Positions 17,455-24,894 of a stretch of DNA of 64,000 nt are shown here, in pieces. The stretch spans positions 118,580 to 182,579 of the forward strand of contig NZ_QKZK01000003.1 in the NCBI RefSeq assembly GCF_003254275.1, written 5' to 3'. Position numbers and translations under genes: made by a program. How positions within the stretch are numbered: position 1 is the first letter of the stretch; every line of letters begins with the position of its first letter. Below the pieces are notes generated by a model. It searched no databases. It worked only from the letters and a program-made list of their open reading frames with translations, and had not been told where the DNA came from. Source of the DNA: Breznakibacter xylanolyticus (GTDB lineage: Bacteria; Bacteroidota; Bacteroidia; Bacteroidales; Marinilabiliaceae).

Positions 17455-18384
17455 ATGAAACCCAAAATCCTCCTCCTCTTCTTTTTCTTCCTCCGTTTCG
17501 CCGTCGCCCAGGTATACCTCCCCGCATCCCCCGGTGAAATCATCCATCACACCCATTACTCCCTCGCTTACGCCGAAGAACATGAGCAGCCCTATTGGGT
17601 CACCTACACACTCACCAAAGAACAAGTCAACGGCACTGTTTCTCGTTCCGACCAGTTCCGACCCGACCCGGCCGTCTCCACCGAATCCGCCCAGCTCGCC
17701 GACTACAAAGCATCCGGCTACGACCGCGGCCACATTTGCCCTGCCGCCGATATGAAAATATCCTCACAAGCCATGTCCGAATCCTTCTTCCTCAGCAACA
17801 TGTCACCCCAAAACCCATCCTTCAACCGTGGCGTCTGGAACAAACTCGAAGAATACGTCCGCCAAATCGCAAACACGTTCCACACCATCCACGTTGTCAC
17901 CGGCCCCATCTTCTGTGACAACCTTGGCACCATCGGCGCCAACCACGTCACCATCCCCGGCTACTTCTATAAAGTCATCTACATACCCGAACCACAAACG
18001 ATGCTCGGTTTCGTCATCCCTAACCAACCCGGCAAACAAAAACTCTATCAATACACCCTCACCATCGACTCCATCGAAACCCTCACCGGCATCGATTTCT
18101 TCCCCCAACTCGACACAACCCTCCAGGCTTCCCTCGAAGCCACCATCCCAAATGAATCCGCCATCATCTCTCCTGCATCCGTACAGCCAGAGCACGCTCT
18201 GGCTCATCCATTCAGCAATAAATCATCCTCCGTTAGTGCTAATGCATGCGTTGGCTCAAATGTAATTGAAGCAATCCCCGCCTCCCAATGCCTCGGCATC
18301 GCCAAGTCCACCGGCCAACGCTGCAAATCTAAAACCACCAACCCCAACGGCTACTGCAACGCCCATCAATCCCAAGTCCCATAA
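17455..18384 (+). CDS. Secreted DNA/RNA non-specific endonuclease with Cys/His tail
   Basis: This 309-residue protein starts with a signal peptide (MKPKILLLFFFFLRFAVAQ) and carries a NUC-type beta-beta-alpha metal nuclease domain. The active-site motif YDRGHICPAADM is near residue 96, followed by FFLSNMSPQNPSFNRG with the metal-binding Asn. The C-terminus (QCLGIAKSTGQRCKSKT, then GYCNAH) is a small Cys3-His motif seen on other Bacteroidetes element nucleases. The linker between them is encoded by a P1 palindrome (18181-18206), so a mobile repeat has become coding. It is likely exported and degrades nucleic acid; the purpose within the island is unclear. Confidence 0.82.
   Translation: MKPKILLLFFFFLRFAVAQVYLPASPGEIIHHTHYSLAYAEEHEQPYWVTYTLTKEQVNGTVSRSDQFRPDPAVSTESAQLADYKASGYDRGHICPAADMKISSQAMSESFFLSNMSPQNPSFNRGVWNKLEEYVRQIANTFHTIHVVTGPIFCDNLGTIGANHVTIPGYFYKVIYIPEPQTMLGFVIPNQPGKQKLYQYTLTIDSIETLTGIDFFPQLDTTLQASLEATIPNESAIISPASVQPEHALAHPFSNKSSSVSANACVGSNVIEAIPASQCLGIAKSTGQRCKSKTTNPNGYCNAHQSQVP
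18181..18206. repeat. P1 palindrome inside the nuclease coding sequence
   Basis: Stem AGCCAGAG / CTCTGGCT after GTAC. It is read in frame as part of the linker (SVQPEHALAHP). Confidence 0.8.
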
Positions 18385-18870
18385 AAGTCAATCATCCAAA
18401 CAATATTTTACCGCATCTAAATGATGAGGTTTATTGTCTGAGAATTATTTTCCTACATATAACTCTTTTACTGAGTGGCACTGAGGCTTCTTCTCCTCAC
18501 TGGTTCTCATCTTATCTCACTGAAACTCAGTGTTAGTTCTTAGTTTGTTAAGTAGAGGACGATGATCAAATGCTGAGTTATCTGCTTTCATATTTAAACG
18601 CAATCTATTAATCATACCAACTCAGCGCCTTCGCGCCTCAGCGTTTATCTTGACTCTTTATTTTTCAAAATGAAGAGGGGAATGCCCGCATTCAGCGACA
18701 GATTGTGTCCGTTTGTGGATGGTGCGGTTGTTCCCCTTCTTTTCATACCATCTTTTCACTACCTTCGTTTAAAGGTAATCGGTGCCAACCTTGGACTGTA
18801 TCCCTGTGTGATGGCACCACCACCCAGGGCAACCGCTGGGAGACGCATTCGCTGCTTCAGTACAATGGCT
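18385..18870. other. Non-coding stretch between left arm and cassette array
   Basis: No gene is seen. The last ~72 bases (18799-18870, GGGCAACCGCTGGGAGACG and on) match 26813-26884, the sequence just upstream of the fourth 231-bp repeat. They are therefore a remnant of the same longer mobile sequence. Confidence 0.6.
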
Positions 18871-19101
18871 CCCCCCGCTGGCGCGCATTTGTAATGCGTG
18901 CCTCCTTTTTCATCTTGTAGCTTCTTGATGTGTTTTGGTTTTCCTCAAATGCCTTTTTCTCTTTTTATTTCATTTCTTCTGCTGCAAAACACATTATTTT
19001 AACATTCCATTTTATTTTGCTTGCCCCTTTTTTTGTTAATTTTATTGCTTCTTCCACTTTAACTTTAAAGTGGATGTATCACTAATGGTGATATTAAGTA
19101 A
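18871..19101. repeat. 231-bp boundary repeat, copy 1
   Basis: It begins with CCCCCCGCTGG and an REP-like hairpin (GCGCGCATT / AATGCGTGC). It ends with two small hairpins (CCACTTTAA/TTTAAAGTGG; ATCACT/GGTGAT) and ATTAAGTAA at the cassette crossover point. Copies at 21707, 22742 and 26885 have the same length and are nearly identical. In this copy the crossover base is A instead of G. Confidence 0.92.
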
Positions 19102-19217
19102 TTAGCGTTCATGCTAAAAAAAACGACAGCATAAATCTGAATAAAAGTGTTTGATTATAAAAAAAGATGATTACATTTGTCCTTAAATAAGAATGATTCT
19201 CTATAAAGAATAATTCA

Positions 19218-19643
19218 ATGAAAGTTTTGATAGAAGATATAAGAAATAAATTTTCGCAAAAAGGATTAAAGATAACTCCTCAACGGGTTGTTATTCTTGA
19301 AGCTATTTATAAATTAAACAATCATCCTACTGCTGATAATATTATTGAAAATATTCGAGAATCACATCCCAATATTGCAACAGGTACAGTATATAAAGTA
19401 TTGGAAACATTGGTTGAAAATGGATTGATTAGAAAAGTAAAAACAGATAAAGATATAATGAGATATGATGGAATAATTGAAATTCATCATCATTTATATT
19501 GTTCAAAATGCGATTTAATTGAAGATTATATTGACGAGGATTTAGATAACTTATTGAAAAATCATTTTAAAGACAAAAATATTAAAGGATTTAAGATTGA
19601 AGATATTGTACTTCAAATTAGGGGGGCTTTTGATAAATGTTAA
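19218..19643 (+). CDS. Fur/PerR-family metalloregulator
   Basis: This 141-residue repressor has a winged helix (KGLKITPQRVVILEAIYKLN, then TGTVYKVLETLVENGLIRKV) and a metal-binding dimerisation domain (IEIHHHLYCSKCDLIEDY). One CxxC is present; the second C-terminal CxxC of many Fur proteins is absent, although one Cys ends the chain. PerR-type members sense peroxide through metal-catalysed oxidation. Here it heads a DPSL/peroxiredoxin cassette, so a peroxide-responsive role is likely. Its G+C content is much lower than that of the left-arm genes. Confidence 0.85.
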   Translation: MKVLIEDIRNKFSQKGLKITPQRVVILEAIYKLNNHPTADNIIENIRESHPNIATGTVYKVLETLVENGLIRKVKTDKDIMRYDGIIEIHHHLYCSKCDLIEDYIDEDLDNLLKNHFKDKNIKGFKIEDIVLQIRGAFDKC

Positions 19644-19668
19644 TTATTCACTTTTAAAATAATAATAC

Positions 19669-20182
19669 ATGGGAAAAACAAGGAATAAAAATCTCATCAG
19701 TTGATGTAGAAGAGCTTTTAAAAATGTTGAATGCGGCACTTTCTGAAGAGTGGCTTGCATACTATCAATATTGGATTGGAGCAAGATTAATGGAGGGTTC
19801 AATGAGAAGTGAAGTAGAACCTGAATTACTATTGCATGCCGACCAAGAATTAGGGCATGCTTTATTAGTAGTCAACAGGATTATTCAATTAGGTGGCACA
19901 CCAGTGATAAATCCAACAGAATGGACAAAATTAGCTCGTTGCTCTTATGACGAACCATCAGACCCTTATATTGAAGTCATTTTAGAGCAGAACTTGAAAG
20001 GAGAAAGATGTGCCATTCAGAGGTATCAGGAAATTGCAGATTTCACAGCAGGTAAAGACCATTCAGCGCATCAAATGGCTGTTCAGATTCTTAATGAGGA
20101 ACTAGAACACGAAAATGACATCGAAGATTGGATTAATGATATTGCCCGAATGAAAGAAGAATGGAAAAAAATTAGAATGTAA
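19669..20182 (+). pseudogene. DPSL (Dps-like thioferritin) gene with an apparent 5' frameshift
   Basis: From 19724 the frame encodes 152 residues of a DPSL ferritin: ALSEEWLAYYQYWIGARL, HADQELGHALLV, LARCSYDEPSDPY, ERCAIQRYQEIADF and NEELEHENDIEDW. The two Cys residues (LARC and ERC) are the pair that defines the thioferritin subgroup. The natural start appears to be ATG at 19669 (MGK, then QGIKISSVDVEELLK in the main frame), but a run of five A where four would keep frame (19673-19677) breaks the N-terminus. If translation restarts at 19724, about 18 residues are lost. DPSL proteins detoxify peroxide by oxidising iron. It lies between fur and peroxiredoxin in one cassette. Confidence 0.75.
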
Positions 20183-20203
20183 AACAATTTAAATTTAATA
20201 ATC

Positions 20204-20911
20204 ATGGAAGAAAAAGTAGTTTCAATGCCTCGCATAGGCGAAAATGCACCAGAATTTAAAGCAGTTACAACTCAAGGACAAATAAACTTTCCCTCTGACT
20301 ACAAAGGTAGTTGGGTAATTTTATTTAGCCATCCAGCAGACTTTACACCAGTTTGTACATCTGAGTTTATGACTTTTGCCACTTTAGAACCTAAATTCAA
20401 TGAAGCAAATTGTAAACTTGTAGGACTTTCTGTTGACGGGCTTTACAGTCATATTGCATGGTTGAGAACCATTAAAGAAAAGATTGAATACAAGGGAATG
20501 AAAAATGTTGAAGTAACATTTCCTCTGATTGAAGACATCACAATGGAAGTAGCTCAAAAGTACGGTATGATGATGCCCGGAGAAAGCAATACTAAAGCTG
20601 TTCGTGCAGTGTTTGTAATTGACCCGAAAGGAATTATTAGGACAATTATTTATTACCCACTTAGTTTAGGTCGTAATTTTGATGAATTGTACCGTGTTGT
20701 TCTTGCATTGCAAACAGCAGATGAGTTTAGTGTAGCTACACCAGCAGACTGGAGACCTGGTGATGAAGTTATTGTACCAACAGCAGGTTCTTGCGGTGTT
20801 GCAAAAGAAAGAATGGAAAGCAAAGACGAAAATACGAAATGTTATGATTGGTTCTTCTGCACTAAAAAGATTGATAAAGAAACTGTTTTAAAGAAAATCT
20901 TGAAAAAATAA
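20204..20911 (+). CDS. Peroxiredoxin, 1-Cys (Prx6-like) type
   Basis: This 235-residue thiol peroxidase has the active-site motif HPADFTPVCTSEF with the peroxidatic Cys near residue 51. YYPLSLGRNFDELYRVVLAL lies in the middle and WRPGDEVIVPTAG in the C-terminal domain, the long-form layout of Prx6/AhpC-like enzymes. Extra cysteines are present at the C-terminus (CYDWFFC). It reduces hydrogen peroxide or organic peroxides in the cytosol. The gene is 21 bases after the DPSL gene and ends 9 bases before an attC-like site, so Fur, DPSL and Prx form a single three-gene cassette. Confidence 0.9.
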   Translation: MEEKVVSMPRIGENAPEFKAVTTQGQINFPSDYKGSWVILFSHPADFTPVCTSEFMTFATLEPKFNEANCKLVGLSVDGLYSHIAWLRTIKEKIEYKGMKNVEVTFPLIEDITMEVAQKYGMMMPGESNTKAVRAVFVIDPKGIIRTIIYYPLSLGRNFDELYRVVLALQTADEFSVATPADWRPGDEVIVPTAGSCGVAKERMESKDENTKCYDWFFCTKKIDKETVLKKILKK

Positions 20912-20920
20912 AGCACGAAA

Positions 20921-21051
20921 CGCTAACATCGTGTATAAGTAATGGCGGGGTTTGTAGCGTATTCAAGCGTTCAGCCCCGCATTTACTTTTGTGGTAGCAT
21001 GACAGGATAGTACTCCGCAATCCGCCACTAGGCATATGCGTAACGTTGGCG
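20921..21051. repeat. attC-like recombination site of cassette 1
   Basis: The first arm CGCTAAC (20921-20927) is complementary to the start of this cassette (TTAGCG after 19101). The body is an imperfect long palindrome (GTATAAGTAATGGCGG with CCGCCACTAGGCATATGC). The right core is GTTGGCG at 21045-21051, with crossover expected after G21045. Confidence 0.82.
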
Positions 21052-21075
21052 TTCATTTTAGAAAAAATAAATCAT

Positions 21076-21612
21076 ATGGAAACAACTACAACTGCAGAAT
21101 TCAGAACAATTAAAAAGAAAGATATTGAAGGTCTAATTGAATCTTCTCGATATGAGAGGATTGACCGTGGCGGATTTTTAGGGTTCTTTAAGAAAGTAGA
21201 GTATGTTGATAATTATGAGAATTATTTGGCTGAAAAGACACGATTAATTGGAAAATTTTCAGGAAAAGGATTTCTTCTTTTTGATGATATCGTTATCTTT
21301 TTAAAATCATTCAAAGCAATCAATTTATTACAGCCAGAATTTCAAAGTATTGATTATAATTCAATTCATGAAAGGGAAGAAAATGCTTATTTTTTAGATT
21401 CAAATTATGTTCGACTTTTATCTGATCAGATTTCCAAAATCTCTATAGAAGATTCTGAACTCGAGGAATTCAATCAAGCTAGTAGTTTTGGTCTGCCAAT
21501 GAACGAGTTGATCGTATTTCAGAAAGATCAAATACGACAACTTTCATTGCTTTTTAATCAATTTAAGGATGAAGTACTTTATATTAGGTGTGAAGCCTCC
21601 AATTTGTACTAA
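21076..21612 (+). CDS. Cassette 2: unknown protein
   Basis: This 178-residue soluble protein is not recognised. It is helical and acidic, with an N-terminal segment KKKDIEGLIESSRYERIDRG and a glycine-rich turn GKFSGKGFLLFDD, resembling the layout of small DUF1877-like proteins without a firm match. No signal peptide or span. It is the only gene of its cassette, which starts at G21045 and ends at a truncated attC-like site from 21660. Low G+C content, as in the other cassettes. Confidence 0.6.
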   Translation: METTTTAEFRTIKKKDIEGLIESSRYERIDRGGFLGFFKKVEYVDNYENYLAEKTRLIGKFSGKGFLLFDDIVIFLKSFKAINLLQPEFQSIDYNSIHEREENAYFLDSNYVRLLSDQISKISIEDSELEEFNQASSFGLPMNELIVFQKDQIRQLSLLFNQFKDEVLYIRCEASNLY

Positions 21613-21659
21613 GTTCGCGTATAGATTGAAGTCTGTTTTAAACTAAAAATAAAAAACGA

Positions 21660-21709
21660 GTGCTAATATATAGGGATTTAAGCGGCATGTAATGCCTAGC
21701 GCGAATCCC
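21660..21709. repeat. Truncated attC-like site of cassette 2
   Basis: GTGCTAAT (21660-21667) is followed by the hairpin GGGATTTAAGCGGCAT, GTA, ATGCC…GAATCCC. Pairing of the first arm to the cassette start (GTTGGCGTTC) needs G-T wobbles. The right core is missing: the next base pairs belong to 231-bp repeat copy 2. Confidence 0.65.
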
Positions 21710-21937
21710 CCCGCTGGCGCGCATTTGTAATGCGTGCCTCCTTTTTCATCTTGTAGCTTTTTGATGTGTTTTGGTTTTCCTCAAATGCCTTTTTCTCTTT
21801 TTATTTCATTTCTTCTGCTGTAAAACACATTATTTTAACATTCCAATTTATTTTGCTTGCCCCTTTTTTTGTTAGTTTTATTGCTTCTCCCACTTTGATT
21901 TTAACGTGGATGTATCACCAATGGTGATATTAAGTAG
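21707..21937. repeat. 231-bp boundary repeat, copy 2
   Basis: It starts in the C run directly after GAATCCC of the truncated attC-like site and ends at G21937, where the MscS cassette begins with TTACCTTGC. Confidence 0.92.
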
Positions 21938-22049
21938 TTACCTTGCATTTAAGAAACTCGTGCAAAAATTAAAAATTCAGCGGATTGAAAAATGAAATAT
22001 ATTTGTGTAGGAATTTAAAAAACAAGACTTAAAATTAAAATAAAATCAT

Positions 22050-22535
22050 ATGGATATTAGAATTTTAGAAACATTAATTGCAGTTGCTTCCTTCTTTATT
22101 TTAAGATTTGTGTTAATAAAAATACTTGCGAAAATTCAAAAAAAATACGACTATTCAAAGTACAGAATAAGACCCATACTAAAATCTGCCAATTTATTCA
22201 TTTTTGCAACCCTTGTTATAGTGTTAATAGCAATTTGGGGTGTTGAACAGACAAATATTTTGACTTTCATTACTTCTGTTCTCGCAGTTTTGGGGGTCGC
22301 ATTAGTTGCCCAATGGTCAATACTTTCAAACATATTGTCAGCAATAATCATTTTTGTTAGCCATCCTGTGAAATTAGGACAATCGATTACTATAATTGAC
22401 AAAGAATTTGATATTAAAGGACAAGTGTCAGATATTGGGTTGTTCTATGTGATTTTAAAGACAGATACAAATGAAAAAATCATGATTCCAAACAATATAT
22501 TTTTACAAAAAGCAACAAAGATTATGATAGAATAA
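22050..22535 (+). CDS. Cassette 3: small MscS-family mechanosensitive channel
   Basis: This 161-residue membrane protein has three hydrophobic spans (residues ~5-25, ~48-68, ~72-105). The third carries the pore-lining pattern ITSVLAVLGVALVAQWSILSNI of MscS TM3. A short beta domain follows (LGQSITIIDKEFDIKGQVSD, then IMIPNNIFLQK). It is near the minimum length for an MscS channel; the large C-terminal vestibule is absent. Such channels release solutes on hypo-osmotic shock. It is the only gene of a cassette running from 21937 to the attC-like site at 22559. Confidence 0.85.
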   Translation: MDIRILETLIAVASFFILRFVLIKILAKIQKKYDYSKYRIRPILKSANLFIFATLVIVLIAIWGVEQTNILTFITSVLAVLGVALVAQWSILSNILSAIIIFVSHPVKLGQSITIIDKEFDIKGQVSDIGLFYVILKTDTNEKIMIPNNIFLQKATKIMIE

Positions 22536-22558
22536 AACTTTCGGATAGGAAAAACGCA

Positions 22559-22690
22559 AGGTAACAAATGGTATAGTGCATGCGGGTTTCAGCGGTTTTC
22601 GAGCGTTTGTGGCTCGTAAAAAAGGCCGGTGTAAACTGATAGGAAATCGCTTCGTAATCCCGCACGACACCATACCATCAAACGTTAGGG
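22559..22690. repeat. attC-like recombination site of cassette 3 (MscS)
   Basis: AGGTAAC at 22559-22565 ends the ten bases GCAAGGTAAC, perfectly complementary to GTTACCTTGC at the cassette start (21937). The body has inverted arms TGGTATAGTGCATGCGGG and CCCGCACGACACCATACCA. The right core is GTTAGGG at 22684-22690. Confidence 0.88.
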
Positions 22691-22741
22691 GCAACCATAA
22701 GTTCTATACAAATCAAAACAATTGTATTTTGTAATTAATAT
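22691..22741. other. Remnant of a fourth cassette
   Basis: After the core at 22684 only about 50 bases of A+T-rich sequence remain before 231-bp repeat copy 3. No gene fits, so a cassette seems to have been truncated here. Confidence 0.55.
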
Positions 22742-22972
22742 CCCCCCGCTGGCGCGCATTTGTAATGCGTGCCTCCTTTTTCATCTTGTAGCTTCTTGAT
22801 GTGTTTTGGTTTTCCTCAAATGCCTTTTTCTCTTTTTATTTCATTTCTTCTGCTGCAAAACACATTATTTTAACATTCCAGTTTATTTTGCTTGCCCCTT
22901 TTTTTATTAATTTTATTGCTTCTTCCACTTTAATTTTAAAGTGGATGTATCACCAATGGTGATATTAAGTAG
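22742..22972. repeat. 231-bp boundary repeat, copy 3
   Basis: It starts at the C run at 22742 and ends at G22972, where the RES-like cassette begins with TTAGGGCTC. Confidence 0.92.
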
Positions 22973-22998
22973 TTAGGGCTCATTTGAAAAAACACAAA

Positions 22999-23823
22999 AT
23001 GGTTAGTTCAATTTTAGACACCAAAGAATATTTAGAATTTATTGAGAGTCTTAAGCTTTCTGAATATAGCACAGAGGATTTAAAGAAGTTTATAAATAAC
23101 TCTTTTAGTTATCCATATTTCATTTTTCCACAAGTTGAAGGATCGAGAATATTTAGAGGCCAGATTTGCAATGAAAATCCATATGATAAAATATCTCGAT
23201 TGTCATACAACCCAGAGCCTGCTTCTAATCTAGGAAGAGCAAACTTAAAACAAGAAAGTGTTTTCTATGCTGCTGGAACTTTAGATAATGCAGCAATAGA
23301 ATCATGTCAGGATGAATTAAAAAAGGGGACTAAAATCTTCTTTGTAACTGTAGGAGAATGGATATTAAAAAAAGGACTAGAGATAAATGTAGTTTGCCAT
23401 TCAAAAAAAGCTCAGTCTACAGGAACAGACCTTATTGTTGCCGCTGAATCAATAGAGGAAATGATGCGAAAAGATAGATCAGAGGAAGAATACCAGGTAC
23501 TTTTATTGAAAAGTGAATTTTTTGCAGACCAATTTGCTAAATCTGAAATTGGTGGTTATGATGATTATTCGATTAGTGCTCTGTATTCATCTCAAATACT
23601 TCATAACCCAAAAAAGATATGTGATGGAATATGCTATCCTAGTGTTGCTTATAAATTGAAAAGTTTCAATTTTGTATACAGAACAGAATTGTTTGATAAT
23701 GGAAGTATTGAATTTGTTTGTGCACATCATTTAAAACTGAGTTTCACTAGTTCAGAAACATATCCGGAAATTGAAATATTAGCAAAATCAAAAGGATTTG
23801 AAGGTGATTCAATTAAATGGTAA
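22999..23823 (+). CDS. Cassette 5: RES-domain-like protein
   Basis: This 274-residue protein looks like a diverged RES-family protein, the fold of NAD+-degrading toxins. Supporting segments are SRIFRGQICNENPYDKIS, then LSYNPEPASNLGRANLKQES and VFYAAGTLDNAAIES, which match the Arg, GRaN and aE positions of RES domains. The remainder is unassigned. RES toxins normally pair with an Xre-type antitoxin gene, and none lies in this cassette. I use the ATG at 22999 rather than a TTG at 22984. It is the only gene between the cassette start at 22972 and the attC-like site at 23835. Confidence 0.55.
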   Translation: MVSSILDTKEYLEFIESLKLSEYSTEDLKKFINNSFSYPYFIFPQVEGSRIFRGQICNENPYDKISRLSYNPEPASNLGRANLKQESVFYAAGTLDNAAIESCQDELKKGTKIFFVTVGEWILKKGLEINVVCHSKKAQSTGTDLIVAAESIEEMMRKDRSEEEYQVLLLKSEFFADQFAKSEIGGYDDYSISALYSSQILHNPKKICDGICYPSVAYKLKSFNFVYRTELFDNGSIEFVCAHHLKLSFTSSETYPEIEILAKSKGFEGDSIKW

Positions 23824-23834
23824 AAACAAACGAG

Positions 23835-23964
23835 CCCTAACATCGCATATACCTAATGGCGGTTTTACAGCACTTTGCAAGGCTTTTCGCCCGCTCAAAC
23901 TTCTCCTCGGTTTGACAGTTGAATCGTCCGCAATCCGCCACTAGGCATATGCGTAACGTTGTGT
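23835..23964. repeat. attC-like recombination site of cassette 5
   Basis: GAGCCCTAAC (23832-23841) is perfectly complementary to the cassette start GTTAGGGCTC (22972-22981). Body arms CGCATATACCTAATGGCGG and CCGCCACTAGGCATATGCG form a near-perfect stem. The right core is GTTGTGT at 23958. Confidence 0.9.
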
Positions 23965-23988
23965 GGCATTATAATAAAGACTCAAAAG

Positions 23989-24729
23989 ATGAAAAGCAAT
24001 AACAAAGTTTATATAAAAATACTAGATAATAGAATCGGTAGATTCATTTTAAAATTCTACTTTTTTTTAATAATTCCATTGTATTTTTTGACTCCAGTCC
24101 TTTTAGTATATCTGAATGAACCAAAACCATTTTTCTTCAAAGGAAAGGTTACTAAGCAATATGACGATGTTGCTTATCTAAATGGCAGAAAAGGTAAGAG
24201 GAAAGATGAGAAATGCATTACATTAGAATTAAATGACTCAATTAATTTTATTTTACTCCAATATTCAGCTCGGAATATCTTGAAAAATAATAAAATCTTA
24301 AATGACACTGTTTTTATACAATACAAAATACTACCAAGATACCGTCATGAGCTATCAGATTTAATTGAGACACTCACTTTCGAAAAAGAAAATGAAGATT
24401 ATATCAAGAATAGAATGCCATATTTTAGTATTAAACTATTAGCTACTAAGGACAGAGTTCTGGTAAATGAATCTAAAGGTGTAATTTTAATAGTATTCTT
24501 ACTTTTTTTCATTTCTATTACTTGGTTTTTACTTGGTGTTATAAATGACATAAAAAGGATTTGGCTATCTGTGCCAGAGAAAAGAAGTATTAATGGATTG
24601 GGAATTTCTAAACCGAGCCAGAATAATCATGGTAAAATCATAAAGAACTTTAGTTCATGTCCTGCTTGTGGAATGAGACTTAAAGATTCTGATATTGAGT
24701 GTCCCGATTGTGGATTGAACTTTAACTGA
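23989..24729 (+). CDS. Cassette 6: two-span membrane protein with C-terminal zinc ribbon
   Basis: This 246-residue protein is not recognised. One membrane span lies near residues 22-44 (FYFFLIIPLYFLTPVLLVYL) and a second near 167-190 (GVILIVFLLFFISITWFLLG). Between them is a ~120-residue extracytoplasmic or cytosolic domain. The tail is a small zinc ribbon, CPACGMRLKDSDIECPDCG. I start at ATG 23989. It is the sole gene of a cassette bounded by two nearly identical attC-like sites. Function unknown. Confidence 0.65.
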   Translation: MKSNNKVYIKILDNRIGRFILKFYFFLIIPLYFLTPVLLVYLNEPKPFFFKGKVTKQYDDVAYLNGRKGKRKDEKCITLELNDSINFILLQYSARNILKNNKILNDTVFIQYKILPRYRHELSDLIETLTFEKENEDYIKNRMPYFSIKLLATKDRVLVNESKGVILIVFLLFFISITWFLLGVINDIKRIWLSVPEKRSINGLGISKPSQNNHGKIIKNFSSCPACGMRLKDSDIECPDCGLNFN

Positions 24730-24743
24730 TGAATAATAACGCC

Positions 24744-24873
24744 ACACAACATCGCATATACCTAATGGCGGCTTTATTGCACTTTGCAAGGCTTTTCGCC
24801 CGCTCAAGCTTTTTCACGGTTTGACAGTTGAATCGTCCGCAATCCGCCACTAGGCATATGCGTAACGTTGTGC
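24744..24873. repeat. attC-like recombination site of cassette 6
   Basis: GCCACACAAC (24741-24750) is perfectly complementary to the cassette start GTTGTGTGGC (23958-23967). The body is nearly identical to the site at 23835. The right core is GTTGTGC at 24867. Confidence 0.9.
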
Positions 24874-24894
24874 CCCATTCTAAAAAAAAATAAA

